Part shown: piece by piece, positions 32,844 through 42,446 of the stretch
Position numbering within the stretch: position 1 is the first letter of the stretch
Layout: every line of letters starts with the position of its first letter
Source of the DNA: Paracoccus liaowanqingii
Lineage (GTDB): Bacteria; Pseudomonadota; Alphaproteobacteria; Rhodobacterales; Rhodobacteraceae
Length of the DNA: 64,000 nucleotides
Direction of reading: 5' to 3'
Assembly: GCF_004683865.2 (NCBI RefSeq)
Contig: NZ_CP038439.1
Coordinates: 2,110,001 to 2,174,000, forward strand
Made by a program: the position numbers and the translations under genes
Notes under the pieces: generated by a model
Databases searched by the model: none
Seen by the model: the letters and a program-made list of their open reading frames with translations, nothing else
What the model was told of the DNA's origin: nothing

Positions 32844-33347
32844 ATGACCAGACTGACCCTGCCGCTGCTGATCGGCGCCCTGATCCTGTCGGGCTGCGGG
32901 CGGTTCGGGGACAGCGGCTGGAACCCGCTCGGCTGGGGCCCCGGCACCACCACCGCGCCGCAATCCATCATCCCCGAGGGCGGCTATGCCGCAAGCGCCG
33001 ACCTGCGCCCCGCGGTCCCCCAGATCCTCGGCGCCGACTGGCAGCCCCTGCCCGAGGGGCGTCTGCTGGTCCTGCGCGGCTTCGGCCCGGTCAAGGGCTA
33101 TCACTCGGCGGCCCTCGTCACCGCCCGCCCCCAGCCCGGAGACGCCCTGGCCCCCGATGCCGACGGCGTCCTGCGCCTGCGCTTCGTCGCGGTGCCGCCC
33201 GCGGCGGGCAGCCCGGCCGCCGCCCTGCCCGCCAGCCCCGCCACCGACACGATCACGGTGGCCCTGCCGTTGAGCTTCGTGCAGCTGTCGCAGATCTCGG
33301 CCATCGAGATCGCCGGCGCCGGCGGCACGGTGACCCTGCGCCGCTAA
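32844..33347 (+). CDS. Putative lipoprotein
   Basis: A 167-residue protein with a signal peptide and lipobox LILSGC (lipidated cysteine near residue 17). The mature part has a proline/alanine-rich middle and two beta-rich segments (LLVLRGFGPVKGYHSAALV and TITVALPLSFVQLSQI). No characterised family is recognised. ATG 32844 starts at MTRLTLPLLIGA; the frame is open further up but non-similar. It lies just upstream of tRNA-Ser. Confidence 0.65.
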   Translation: MTRLTLPLLIGALILSGCGRFGDSGWNPLGWGPGTTTAPQSIIPEGGYAASADLRPAVPQILGADWQPLPEGRLLVLRGFGPVKGYHSAALVTARPQPGDALAPDADGVLRLRFVAVPPAAGSPAAALPASPATDTITVALPLSFVQLSQISAIEIAGAGGTVTLRR

Positions 33348-33388
33348 GCCTTGCACCGCCCCCGCCCCCGCGCTAATCGAGCGAGGTC

Positions 33389-33478
33389 GGAGGCGTGGCA
33401 GAGTGGTTGAATGCACCGGTCTTGAAAACCGACGTGGGTGCAAGCCCACCGTGGGTTCGAATCCCACCGCCTCCGCCA
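33389..33478 (+). tRNA. tRNA-Ser (anticodon UGA)
   Basis: A 90-nt type II tRNA. The acceptor stem GGAGGCG pairs with CGCCTCC, the D arm has GGCAGAGTGGTTGAATG, the anticodon loop is CTTGAAA with anticodon TGA, and a long variable arm follows. The T loop is GGTTCGAAT and CCA is encoded (33476-33478). It closely matches the E. coli serine tRNA for UCA. tRNA 3' ends are common integration sites, and the next 540 bp hold no clear gene. Confidence 0.97.
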
Positions 33479-34018
33479 GCATCCCACCTTAGATCACTGC
33501 TTTCATGATGTCTTCCAAGGGATAGATCATCCCTCAGCGTACAATCGTCCGATGGATTTCGGCATTGGCTAAAAATGCGCGGCACGTCCGGGCACGGATG
33601 TCCGCATGCCCGGGCCACGCATCCGTTCAGAGTTCTTCTAAAAGAAAGTGAAGCATGGCCTCGGGTCCGGCACTCCCTCCAACTGTATTTTCGAGAGGGC
33701 CTGCGTCGCGGCGGCGAGGCCCTTTTGCTGGAAAAGTGCAACAGCCTGCCCCGTGTGCGCATCAGGAACGCCTAGAACTATGTTCGCGGGAAACGCAGGT
33801 ACTCAGGTCAGACCACTTGGTGCCCGCGTCAGCAGCGGCCGTTTTCACCTCCCGTGCCATCGGCAAGGGACCGATGACCTGCTGGCGTGACTGCATCCGC
33901 TTGGCGACGAACTCTTGCCTCACCGGGGAAACAAGCGCATCTTGCGAAGTCGTCATTGCCCAGCTGTCGCCGGTTCCGGTTCAGGCCTCGAAGTGGCGGA
34001 GGAGGATGCGGCCAAGGC
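33479..34018. other. 540-bp region with no clear gene downstream of tRNA-Ser
   Basis: Short frames exist on both strands but none shows a recognisable motif, ribosome site or family likeness. A terminator-like hairpin lies at 33697-33726. The segment may hold a small RNA or decayed island sequence. Nothing further can be supported. Confidence 0.4.
33697..33726 (+). terminator. Terminator-like hairpin, 220 bp past tRNA-Ser
   Basis: GGGCCT (33697-33702) pairs with AGGCCC (33717-33722), with a GC-rich interior that can extend the stem imperfectly, and is followed by TTTT. It could end a tRNA-Ser read-through or an unannotated small RNA. Confidence 0.4.
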
Positions 34019-34852
34019 TCATGCCGCCAGCCGGTCCTTGGCGAGGGCATCGAAGGCCCGCAGATCGGCGATCAGCGCCGCCATCTGCTCGATGGGGATC
34101 ATGTTGGGGCCGTCCGAGGGCGCGCGGTCGGGGTCCTCGTGGGTCTCGATGAACAGCGCCGAGACACCGACCGCACAGGCGGCACGGGCAAGCACCGGTG
34201 CGAATTCCCGCTGGCCGCCCGACGAGCCGCCCAGGCCGCCGGGCTGCTGCACCGAATGTGTGGCGTCGAAAACCACGGGCCAGCCGGTCCGCGCCATCGT
34301 GGGCAGACCCCGGAAATCGGTCACCAGGGTGTTGTATCCGAACGAGGTGCCGCGCTCGCACAGCATGATGTTGCGGTTGCCGGTCGATTCGAGCTTGGCC
34401 GCGACATGCACCATGTCCCAGGGGGCCAGGAACTGCCCCTTCTTGACGTTGATCGCCCGTCCCGTTTCCCCCGCCGCAAGCAGAAGATCGGTCTGCCGGC
34501 ACAGGAAGGCCGGAATCTGCAGCACGTCGCAGACCTCGGCGGCCACGGCGCAGTGGGCGGCCTCGTGGACGTCGGTCAACACCGGCACGCCGAACTCGGC
34601 CTTGATGTCGCCCAGGATCTGCAGACCCTTTTCCACGCCAAGCCCGCGCTGGCCCGAGAGCGAGGACCGGTTGGCCTTGTCGTAGCTTGCCTTGAAGATG
34701 AAGCGGGTGCCGGTCGGTGCGCAGGCTTCGGCGATCTTCTCGACCATCATCCGGGCATGGTCGCGGCTTTCCAGCTGGCACGGCCCGAGGATCAGCGAGA
34801 TGGGGTTCGCGCCTCCGATGCGGAGATCGCCGATGTTTACGATATGGGACAT
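34019..34852 (-). CDS. kdsA: 3-deoxy-8-phosphooctulonate synthase (Kdo-8-P synthase)
   Basis: A 277-residue enzyme joining arabinose 5-phosphate and phosphoenolpyruvate to Kdo-8-phosphate. Motifs are [44 protein letters not shown] and [15 protein letters not shown]. The [11 protein letters not shown] stretch with the cysteine suggests the metal-dependent class. AAGGA lies 8 bases before ATG 34852. It is the last gene of a minus-strand Kdo/capsule locus that begins with kdsD. Confidence 0.95.
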   Translation of the reverse strand: MSHIVNIGDLRIGGANPISLILGPCQLESRDHARMMVEKIAEACAPTGTRFIFKASYDKANRSSLSGQRGLGVEKGLQILGDIKAEFGVPVLTDVHEAAHCAVAAEVCDVLQIPAFLCRQTDLLLAAGETGRAINVKKGQFLAPWDMVHVAAKLESTGNRNIMLCERGTSFGYNTLVTDFRGLPTMARTGWPVVFDATHSVQQPGGLGGSSGGQREFAPVLARAACAVGVSALFIETHEDPDRAPSDGPNMIPIEQMAALIADLRAFDALAKDRLAA

Positions 34853-34989
34853 GCGCTTCATCCTTGCAGTCATGTGAGAGGGCCGCAGCGGACCGGGTCG
34901 GCTGCCTCTATCGGTGGGGTTGCAGGACAGGTCAAGCCGATCACGCCGAAACGGCGCTGCCGGGACCGCATTTGCGTGCGGCCGGCCCT

Positions 34990-36069
34990 CTAGAAGAGGC
35001 GCCGCTTGATGCGGTCGATCAGCGAATACAGGTAAAGCCCGCGCTGATAGCCGGGGCGCCGCAGGTCCGTCGCATCATGCCCTGCATCGGTCCAATCCAG
35101 CGCGGCCGCGATGCGGCGCCGGATGGCGGGGACATCGTCGGCGCGGAGACAGTAGTCCGTCAGATACCAGAACAGGAAGCGGTCGCGCCACCCTGCATCC
35201 GGCGGCGCGGGTGCGGCAATGGCCCGGGCCAGATCGGCATGGTTCCGCACCTGCTGCGTGACCGGGGCGAAATCCGATGCCGCATAGCTGACGACCGGCT
35301 TGCCCTGGACCAAAGCCTCGAAAAGGACGCCGGAATTGGCACCCACCACCAGTGCCGCCCCCTCGATCAGGCGATGGATCGATCGGGTCGAGACGGCGAC
35401 CTGCGGTCGACGCGACAGGTCCTCCAGCAGGCTGGCCATGCGGGCGCTGGTGCAGCGTGGGTGGCGCTTGATGACGGTGCGCAATCCGCAAGCGGAGGCG
35501 GCACGGATCACCGTGAGCAGAGCCTCGCCCGGGTCGAGGAAGGCCCCCTTTGCAACCGAGTCGTTCAGCACCTGCAGGGGTACGAAGACGTAGCCGGCCT
35601 CTTCGGGCGCGTCCACCGGATCGGGCTGGGGATATTTGGATCGGTTGTGACGGCGAAGGTCCTGCGAGAGGGTCTCGCGGAAGCGGGTCGCCGCCCCCTG
35701 ATCTTTTGCGGCGATCGCCGCCTGGAACAGCTCGGGCTGCGTCGCAAGCTGCGAAAAGCAGGCATAGCCCATCGGGTCGAGGCTGTAGAAGGGCGGGATA
35801 TAGGATTCCTTGCAGCGGAGCAGGTTCCCCGCCGCATCGCCGTAAGAGTGGAAGCTGATGATCAGGTCCGACCGGTCGGCGCCGGGGCGCGGCGCGCGTT
35901 CGGCCCCCCGCGGCAGCCAGACCGGGTCGATCAGAAGCCCCAGTTCCGCCAGAGCCGCCAGCGTCGAGGTATAGAACATCCGGTGCCGGTCGCCATCGCT
36001 CGGATTGGCGAACCAGGCTTCGGGAACCTCCAGGATCACTCGCCGCCTGCCCGACCCGCCAGTGCCCAT
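34990..36069 (-). CDS. Capsule-type glycosyltransferase-like protein
   Basis: A 359-residue cytoplasmic protein with a Capsule_synth-like C-terminal half. Motifs parallel those of KpsC/Kps[13 protein letters not shown] (donor-side strand), TVIKRHPRC (HP motif) and [23 protein letters not shown] (the S-x-x-x-EAL block). The N-terminal half starts [15 protein letters not shown] and is not recognised. The stop lies 137 bp before the kdsA start, and 6 bp separate its ATG from the stop of the large upstream gene. I infer a transferase acting in the same polysaccharide pathway; donor and acceptor are unknown. Confidence 0.7.
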   Translation of the reverse strand: MGTGGSGRRRVILEVPEAWFANPSDGDRHRMFYTSTLAALAELGLLIDPVWLPRGAERAPRPGADRSDLIISFHSYGDAAGNLLRCKESYIPPFYSLDPMGYACFSQLATQPELFQAAIAAKDQGAATRFRETLSQDLRRHNRSKYPQPDPVDAPEEAGYVFVPLQVLNDSVAKGAFLDPGEALLTVIRAASACGLRTVIKRHPRCTSARMASLLEDLSRRPQVAVSTRSIHRLIEGAALVVGANSGVLFEALVQGKPVVSYAASDFAPVTQQVRNHADLARAIAAPAPPDAGWRDRFLFWYLTDYCLRADDVPAIRRRIAAALDWTDAGHDATDLRRPGYQRGLYLYSLIDRIKRRLF

Positions 36070-36075
36070 GTCCCG

Positions 36076-39000
36076 CTATCCGCGCCGCACCAGCGGCGCC
36101 AGACCGCGTAGATACGTCTTCAGGATCCTGCGCGGACCACCCGGTTTGGCGGTCGAATAGGCCAGCCACCGCAGCTTCGGATGGCGCCCCGTCCAATGCG
36201 CGCGGGCAAACGCGGTCGGATCGCTGCGCAGGTCATTGGCCAGATCCGGTCTGCCGCGCAGGCGGTAGGCCTTTGCCAGGAGCGGGATCGAGGACCACAG
36301 CCGCCAGTTCAAGGGGCCGTAATTGGCCAGGCGCCGCGCCTTCGATTTGGGCTGTTGCTGGACGGCATCGGCATAGGCGGTCTCGACGATGCGGAACTCG
36401 GACAGGTGCAGCGGACATTCGGCAGGCGGCTGCGCGCGCGGCAGGAACAGGCTGCCGGCGTCCAGGCCGAAATAGTCCCGCGCGATCCGGCCGTTCCCCG
36501 AGGCGGCCCTGTCCATGATCCGGTCGGCGGTCTCTTCCGACAGCAGCCAGGGGGCCGGCATGGGCAGGCCGTTCGCGTGCCGCCATTCGGTCAGCCGCGA
36601 GGCTGCCGTCTCGACGAAGCTCAGATAGGCGTTCTTGCTTGGAAACTTCCGCTTGTTGAACAGGCGGATCAGCTCGACATGGGTGCCCGAGAGCCGCGCC
36701 TCGTTGGCCTTGATGCGGGACGGCGCCGGCAGAGCCGTGATCTGCGCCAGTCCCGTCGCGCTTGCGAAATCCCGGACGATCTCCCAGTCCGATCCGGGTT
36801 GGCGAAGATAGCGGCGCACATGGATCGACTGTCGAGGCAGAAGCTGCTCCCAGCTGCGGATCAGCTTGTCATAGTCGAGGAATGTCTTGGTCTCGGGCGT
36901 TCCCAGCCATTTGTCAAAGGATTGCGACGTGGAATTGATGGCGCCGCCCGCCACGAATTCGGCATATTGCGAATTGGCCCATTCGTCCTGGCGTCGCAGA
37001 TAGACGACCATCTCGACATCGAAACCGCTGAAATGCGTGGCCAGTGCCGCGGAATTCCGGCTGAGGAAGAAGGCCTCCGACGACAGGACGATCGTATGGA
37101 TCCGCCCCGGCATCAACGCCAGCCCCTGCAGCAGATGCTGGCGCAGGCTCTGCCCGTTCTTCATGGCTTCGGCCATGAAGCGGGAATGCCCGGCCTGCTT
37201 GTGGGGCCGGTTGAGTTGCCAGAACAGCCCGACCTCGGGATACCAGACCCCGTCGCGCAGCAGGGCGGGACGATTGTCCTCCAGCAGATGCTGCAGCGCG
37301 GTGCTGCCGGTCTTGGTCGCCCCCAGATGGATGATCAGGCGCGGGCGCGTCGCGGGGGTTGCCATGGCCTCCGGCGACGGGTCCGCCGCGACCCGCTCGT
37401 TACGGGCATAGACGTTCAGCGCCTCCTGCAGATGCTGCTGGGCAGGGGTTTCGGGCAGACGCAGATATTCGGCATAAAGATCGGCGGCGGCGATCGGCTC
37501 CAGGGCCAGGGCAGTCTCGATCAGGTCGGCCCGCTGCAGTCGGGTGGCCGCCAGAAGAAGACCATAGGCGCCGGCCTGAAGATGCGGGCGCGACAGCTGC
37601 GAGGGATCGGGGATCAGGTCGCGCGGCCCCATGTCGCTGCGCTCCAGCGTGGCAGCCAGCCTGTCGAGGAACCGCGCCGTCCCCTTCTCTGCCTTCGCCG
37701 TTTTCCAGGCGAAGCCGAAATACAGGTAGTGCATGAACTGCGAGACCTGGAACCGGGCCAGCCACGCATGCGGCGAGGCGGGGTCCAGCGCGCCATGCTG
37801 CTGCAGATGGGTGATGACCAGATCGAAATTGTGCAGCTGGTCGTCGACATCCGTCATGGTCTGCGCGCGCCGGACCGCGCTGTCCTGACGAATGCGGTAG
37901 ACGACGCCGTCGCTGTCGCAGATCGAGATCCGCGGATCCGCCATGTAGGCCTGCAGCAGGAAGGCGCGTTCCTCGCGATAGGTGGTCAGGAAGCGGACGT
38001 CATGTCGGGCCAGGAAATCGCGGCGATAGAGCCAGTTCCAGAAATGCCGGGAATGGGCGATCTGCGGATGGCTGGCCACGCTGACGCCGCGCATCTCGTC
38101 CGGGAAGAAGGCTTCGGTCGCATCCGGGCGCATCTGCAGCAGGACGCCGTCCGCATCCTCGACCTGCTCGCGGCGCTTGCGATAGCGGACCATGTCGGCC
38201 TGGTCCTCGTCGGCCATGGTCACGATCCGCCCCAGATGGTCGGCATCGGGCATGTAGTCGTCGGGATCGATGAACAGGACATAGCGCCCGCGCGCAACCT
38301 CCACGCCCTGATTGCGGGCGAAGCCGGGTCCGATATTCTCGGTGCGCCGGATCAGCCGGATGCGCGGATCCCGCGCGGCGTAGCCTTCGGCGATCTCGGC
38401 CGAGCGGTCCGGGCTGACATCATCGATCAGGATCACCTCGAAATCCTGGAATGTCTGCTTCTGAATCGAGATGAGGCATTCGGCCAGATAGTTCTCGACC
38501 CCGTGGACCGGAATGATGATCGAGATGGCCGGCTCGGCCGAAACGACCCTGGGGATAGGGCGGACGGGGCGATGCTGCTCGATGAAGTCCAGCACATCCT
38601 CGATCCGGGCCGGCACCGGACCCTCGGGCAGGTGATAGATCGTGTACCAGATGTAGAATGCGTGGAACAGTTCGGCCAGATCGCGCCTGCGATGACGGTG
38701 AGGCACCTCGGTCCGGTCATCCGTCAGACCCCAGCCCGCATAGGACGGCGCACCGAAGCAGACCACCTGCTTGCCAGCCAGAAGCGCCTCGAGCCCCATG
38801 CCGGAGGTGCCGACATAGACCTTGTCGACCAGATCGAACAGTTCGAACGGGTTGACGCTGTCGCGGACCATCCGCACCCGCCCCGAGGACGTCATCCGGT
38901 CGAAGTAGCCCCGCCGGGTGCCCCCCTTGACCCAGTTCAGGTCGGGATGCGTCTTGACCAGGATCTCGGCATCGGGATTCTCGGCGATGGCTGCCTGCAG

Positions 39001-39765
39001 CATCGCCTGAAAGTCCGTCTCGCTGGCGCGCCCGTAGAAGGTCGACGCATCCGAGAAGTTCTGGTCCACGACCAGCACGCGGCGGGCATAGCCGGGCGAC
39101 ACGGCAGGCCGGTAGAAGGGCTGGGAATTGTATTTCGAGATGCCGGCCTCGACGATCCGGCGCATGGCACGTTCGGCCCGGTCGCGTTCGGCCGGCGACA
39201 GTTCGAAATCGCCATTCAGCTTCTCGTCCAGCCGGGTTTCGTAATCCGACATGTAGTATTGCGCGCGGTCGTCGAAGATGTAGCCCAGGCAGGCCTGCTG
39301 CGGGCTGCGCGACGCCAGCGCTTCGGACCAGCTGGTGGTCGAGGCGAGAAAGCCCATCTCGAAGAACGTGACCGAATCGGTCGGCCGGACATGGGGCAGC
39401 AGGGCCTTGGTGCTGTCATGGGATTTGGACAGGTCATCCAGAACCGCCCCGTACATCAGCACCGGCGCATCGCCGTCGATCTCGGGATCGTCGATGGCGA
39501 TCAGGTTCGGGAAGACGCGCGACAGGTTGGCCGAAAACGCCGTCTGCAGGTTGCTGCGCTGAAAGCCGATCCGGTGGGGCCGTTCGCGACGGGCCCAGAG
39601 CGACTGACGGAAATCGGCCTCTGCCCCTTCCGCCCCGTCGGGATGGGATCGGTCCAGCAGCTGCAGGAACTGACGGTGAAGCTCTCCTCCCACGGGGGTC
39701 GCCTTGGGCATCCCGCGCAGGGTCTTCCGGCTGTCCTTCGGCGTCGTCGTCATGGGCATGGCCAC
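36076..39765 (-). CDS. Three-domain capsule protein: KpsC-like Kdo-transferase module, GT2 glycosyltransferase and sulfotransferase-like domain
   Basis: A 1229-residue protein. Residues 1 to about 400 match one KpsC module: ISKYNSQ (209-215), VLVVDQNFSDAS, ILVKTHPD (268-275), VGTSGMGLEALLAGKQ and APSYAGWGLTDD. Residues 413 to about 660 are a GT-A GT2 domain: ISIIIPVHGVENYLAECL, VILIDDVSPDRS and FIDPDDYMP (the DxD-type site, 499-506). Residues 808 to about 1100 look like a PAPS-dependent sulfotransferase: PRLIIHLGATKTGSTALQHL holds the 5'-phosphosulfate loop. A tail of about 130 residues follows. The ATG at 39765 has alternatives at M3 and M5. Adding Kdo, another sugar and sulfate to one chain is inferred from domain content only. 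Confidence 0.82.
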   Translation of the reverse strand: MAMPMTTTPKDSRKTLRGMPKATPVGGELHRQFLQLLDRSHPDGAEGAEADFRQSLWARRERPHRIGFQRSNLQTAFSANLSRVFPNLIAIDDPEIDGDAPVLMYGAVLDDLSKSHDSTKALLPHVRPTDSVTFFEMGFLASTTSWSEALASRSPQQACLGYIFDDRAQYYMSDYETRLDEKLNGDFELSPAERDRAERAMRRIVEAGISKYNSQPFYRPAVSPGYARRVLVVDQNFSDASTFYGRASETDFQAMLQAAIAENPDAEILVKTHPDLNWVKGGTRRGYFDRMTSSGRVRMVRDSVNPFELFDLVDKVYVGTSGMGLEALLAGKQVVCFGAPSYAGWGLTDDRTEVPHRHRRRDLAELFHAFYIWYTIYHLPEGPVPARIEDVLDFIEQHRPVRPIPRVVSAEPAISIIIPVHGVENYLAECLISIQKQTFQDFEVILIDDVSPDRSAEIAEGYAARDPRIRLIRRTENIGPGFARNQGVEVARGRYVLFIDPDDYMPDADHLGRIVTMADEDQADMVRYRKRREQVEDADGVLLQMRPDATEAFFPDEMRGVSVASHPQIAHSRHFWNWLYRRDFLARHDVRFLTTYREERAFLLQAYMADPRISICDSDGVVYRIRQDSAVRRAQTMTDVDDQLHNFDLVITHLQQHGALDPASPHAWLARFQVSQFMHYLYFGFAWKTAKAEKGTARFLDRLAATLERSDMGPRDLIPDPSQLSRPHLQAGAYGLLLAATRLQRADLIETALALEPIAAADLYAEYLRLPETPAQQHLQEALNVYARNERVAADPSPEAMATPATRPRLIIHLGATKTGSTALQHLLEDNRPALLRDGVWYPEVGLFWQLNRPHKQAGHSRFMAEAMKNGQSLRQHLLQGLALMPGRIHTIVLSSEAFFLSRNSAALATHFSGFDVEMVVYLRRQDEWANSQYAEFVAGGAINSTSQSFDKWLGTPETKTFLDYDKLIRSWEQLLPRQSIHVRRYLRQPGSDWEIVRDFASATGLAQITALPAPSRIKANEARLSGTHVELIRLFNKRKFPSKNAYLSFVETAASRLTEWRHANGLPMPAPWLLSEETADRIMDRAASGNGRIARDYFGLDAGSLFLPRAQPPAECPLHLSEFRIVETAYADAVQQQPKSKARRLANYGPLNWRLWSSIPLLAKAYRLRGRPDLANDLRSDPTAFARAHWTGRHPKLRWLAYSTAKPGGPRRILKTYLRGLAPLVRRG

Positions 39766-39850
39766 CTTTTGCCGCGATCTCCTTCCGACACTGGCGCAGG
39801 AGATGAGCGGATGCTGCTGCTGTTTCGACGGATCTATAGGCGAAACACTG

Positions 39851-40963
39851 TCAGGACGGTAGTCCCGGTGGGCCGCCCTGATCGTCGGTTTCCGTCAGCA
39901 CGCCGATCAATCCTCCCGGCCCCGCAGGCGAGGAGGCCTCCGCATCCTCGTCCCGCCTGCTCCAGGCCATCGTGTGCTGAACGATCGGCCTTCCCCGGAC
40001 GCTGGCGTGAAGCGTGACGACCAGATCGCCCGTGGCGACCAGCGGCGGTGACTGGGGCGACCAGAGCAGCAGATGCTTGAGCTGCCGAGGGGGGCCGCTT
40101 TCGCGGGAACTGATCCGGGTGGAATAAGGGCCGCGACTGTCCCTGCCCGCCCGGAAGGAAATGGCGGGACCGGACGGGGACGAGATCAGGAAGCAGGCCA
40201 GAAGCCGGCCCGTCAGGGGCACATGCAGGTCCTGTCGCAGCGGAAACATGTCGCAGGACAGGATGCGGTTGGCGAACGGCACCGGCGCGACGTTCTGCGG
40301 GGCGACGATCCGCAGGTCCTTGCCCGCGAAGGTCGAAGGATCGGGACGCGGCACCCGGGCGGATGCCGCATGGGTCAGTGCGGCCCGGGCCAGGGCCGCC
40401 GGAAATCCGGTATCGGTCGCATAGTGGGGGTTGTCGCGGTACAGCTGCGCGACCGGCAGATGCGCGAAGTCGCGTTTCCACAGCGCCTGCGCATCCAGGG
40501 CGGCAAGCCCGCGCCGGGCCAGCAGATCGGCCAGCAGCGCGCGATAGGGACTCTCTTCGTCCCCGGCGGCCTCGGCCCGGTTGTACAGCAGGACGGGAAG
40601 CACCCGGATCTGGCGCCGGGCGCAGATCTCGAACAGCCAGGACGTATGGTGCATCAGCAGCTCTGCCGTCTGACCATGCGCCAGGTAATTCGATTCGTTC
40701 AGCGAATATTCCCAGAAGATGACGGAGCCGGGCGGCAGATCGGAGGCGCCAAGCAGCCGGAAAAGCCCCATTGCCGTGGTGGCGGCCCCGATGCTCAGAT
40801 TGAGGACCCCCGCCGGATCCGGATGCAGCTGCTTCAGCTGATCCACCCACCCGTCGCGCAACAGCGAGTTCGATCCCCCGATGACCACCACGGGAGGCGC
40901 GTCACGAACAGGCGCAAGCGGACCCGATGGGCGATGTGAGACATTCAGACTGATCAGAGACAT
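39851..40963 (-). CDS. SGNH-hydrolase-like protein of the capsule locus
   Basis: A 370-residue protein with SGNH/GDSL features: VVVIGGSNSLL (serine block), LNLSIGAATT (glycine block), YSLNES (asparagine block) and DNPHY in the place of the terminal D-x-x-H. No signal peptide is seen. The C-terminal 150 residues look beta-rich and unrelated. Such proteins often add or remove acetyl groups on surface sugars; that role is inferred. AAGG lies just before ATG 40963, which is preferred over the longer frame. It lies between kdsD and the large three-domain gene, all on the minus strand. Confidence 0.7.
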   Translation of the reverse strand: MSLISLNVSHRPSGPLAPVRDAPPVVVIGGSNSLLRDGWVDQLKQLHPDPAGVLNLSIGAATTAMGLFRLLGASDLPPGSVIFWEYSLNESNYLAHGQTAELLMHHTSWLFEICARRQIRVLPVLLYNRAEAAGDEESPYRALLADLLARRGLAALDAQALWKRDFAHLPVAQLYRDNPHYATDTGFPAALARAALTHAASARVPRPDPSTFAGKDLRIVAPQNVAPVPFANRILSCDMFPLRQDLHVPLTGRLLACFLISSPSGPAISFRAGRDSRGPYSTRISSRESGPPRQLKHLLLWSPQSPPLVATGDLVVTLHASVRGRPIVQHTMAWSRRDEDAEASSPAGPGGLIGVLTETDDQGGPPGLPS

Positions 40964-41181
40964 CCCGGACCTTGTGCAATGCGATCCGGCATGTCGCCGG
41001 ATCATGGCAATCCCGCATCGGCCGGTGGCGACAATCGCCCGCTCGATACCGACCATGGAATGGCGGCCGGATCAACCCTGGCGCGACCCGACTGCCAGAA
41101 GGCCGCAGATCCCCGATCGGATGGTTTCCCCCTAGGGGACCCTCCGATCACAGGATAACCGCCGCGCCAGGCCTCGCGACT

Positions 41182-42177
41182 TCAGGCGATCCCGGCCCGC
41201 AGGCAATCGTGGATATGCAGAATGCCCACGGGCCTTTCGTCGTGATCCACGGCGAAAAGCGCGCTGATCTTGTGCGCGTTCATGATCGCCAGCGCCTCGG
41301 CGGCAAGCGTCTCCGGGGTCACGGTCACAGGCTGGCGGGTGCAGACCTGACCGGCCTGACGTTCGATCAGCCCGACCATGTTGCGCCGCAGGTCGCCATC
41401 CGAGATCACGCCGTGCAGTCTGCCGGCGGCATCGGTGACGCCGACGATGCCGAAGCCATGGGCGCTCATTTCCAGGATCGCCTCGCTCATCGGCGTGTCG
41501 ATGCGGGCCAGCGGCAGCTTGGCCGGACCGTGCATCAGCTGGATGACGCGCGACAGTCTTGCGCCCAGCTTGCCGCCGGGGTGAAAGACGTGGAATTCGT
41601 CGGACTGGAACCCCCGCGCCTCCATCAGCGCCACGGCCAGCGCATCGCCCAGGCCAAGCGTCAGGGTGGTCGAGGTGGTGGGCGCCATGCCGATCGAGCA
41701 GACCTCGGGAAGGTCGGGCAAGGTCAGGCGCAGGTCCGCGGCCCGCATCAGCGTGCTGTCCGGACGCTTCGAGATCCCGATCAGGGTCACGCTGAAGCGG
41801 GCGCAATGGGCGATGAGGTCCGACAGCTCTGCCGTTTCGCCCGAGTTCGAGATCAGGATGCAGATGTCGCTTGGCGTGACCATGCCAAGGTCGCCATGGC
41901 TGGCCTCTGCCGGATGGACGAAGAAGGACGGCGTCCCGGTCGAGGCCAGCGTCGCCGCGATCTTGCGTCCGATATGGCCGGACTTGCCCATACCCGACAC
42001 GATGATGCGGCCGGTCGTGGCCAGGATCTTCTCGACGGCCGCGTCGAAATCGACGGGCAGGGATTCGGCGAAGCGACTAAGCGCCTCACCCTCCTGACGC
42101 AGCACGCGCGCGGCCGTGCCCGTCGCAGAGAAGGATGCAGGGAAATGGGCAGCCCTAAGTTCCGAGGATATGGTCAC
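41182..42177 (-). CDS. kdsD: Arabinose 5-phosphate isomerase KdsD/KpsF
   Basis: A 331-residue isomerase that makes arabinose 5-phosphate, the first step to Kdo. An N-terminal SIS domain has IIVSGMGKSGHIGRKIA, ASHGDLGMV and LISNSGETAELSD. Two CBS domains follow (from about residue 205), the second with RPVGILHIHDCLRAG. As KpsF it is typically linked to capsule loci. It is the first gene of the minus-strand block and is separated from the SGNH gene by 218 bp. Confidence 0.95.
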   Translation of the reverse strand: MTISSELRAAHFPASFSATGTAARVLRQEGEALSRFAESLPVDFDAAVEKILATTGRIIVSGMGKSGHIGRKIAATLASTGTPSFFVHPAEASHGDLGMVTPSDICILISNSGETAELSDLIAHCARFSVTLIGISKRPDSTLMRAADLRLTLPDLPEVCSIGMAPTTSTTLTLGLGDALAVALMEARGFQSDEFHVFHPGGKLGARLSRVIQLMHGPAKLPLARIDTPMSEAILEMSAHGFGIVGVTDAAGRLHGVISDGDLRRNMVGLIERQAGQVCTRQPVTVTPETLAAEALAIMNAHKISALFAVDHDERPVGILHIHDCLRAGIA

Positions 42178-42446
42178 GCAGTCCCTGCCTTCCTTACGTC
42201 GTTTCGACGCGCGTAATCTAATTTGGGCCCGAGGTCACGGGGGTAACGCCAATTGTTCGCGCTTGGTGTCCATCCCGCCATCCGCCAGGTGGGGTCCAAG
42301 CCGTTTTCGGACGGGACCTGCAGGGGAAAGTCCCGCTGCGGGGACCAGAGGCGGGCAGTGGCGCGATCCACATAGACTTCGGAGAGCTGCCGACCGCGAA
42401 GCGCTGGCGCCAGAGACCCTGTCCGTGTCATTGGCGCCACGCGGCA
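42178..42446. other. 269-bp gap between kdsD and the repeat copy
   Basis: Should contain the kdsD promoter. No gene is recognised. Just before the repeat, in frame with the regulator fragment, it reads GATRQVLT, the same eight residues that occur at 309-316 of the intact regulator, but with different third codon bases. Confidence 0.4.

Noticed and set aside
33373..33762. Minus-strand frame over tRNA-Ser containing GGGGIRTHGGLAPTSVFKTG
   Set aside because: It is the familiar false ORF read through a serine tRNA gene; the same peptide is often misannotated in databases.
36181..40017. A 1278-codon plus-strand open frame opposite the three-domain capsule gene
   Set aside because: Same reason: the minus-strand gene has clear domains, the opposite frame is rich in repetitive Gly, Arg and Gln.
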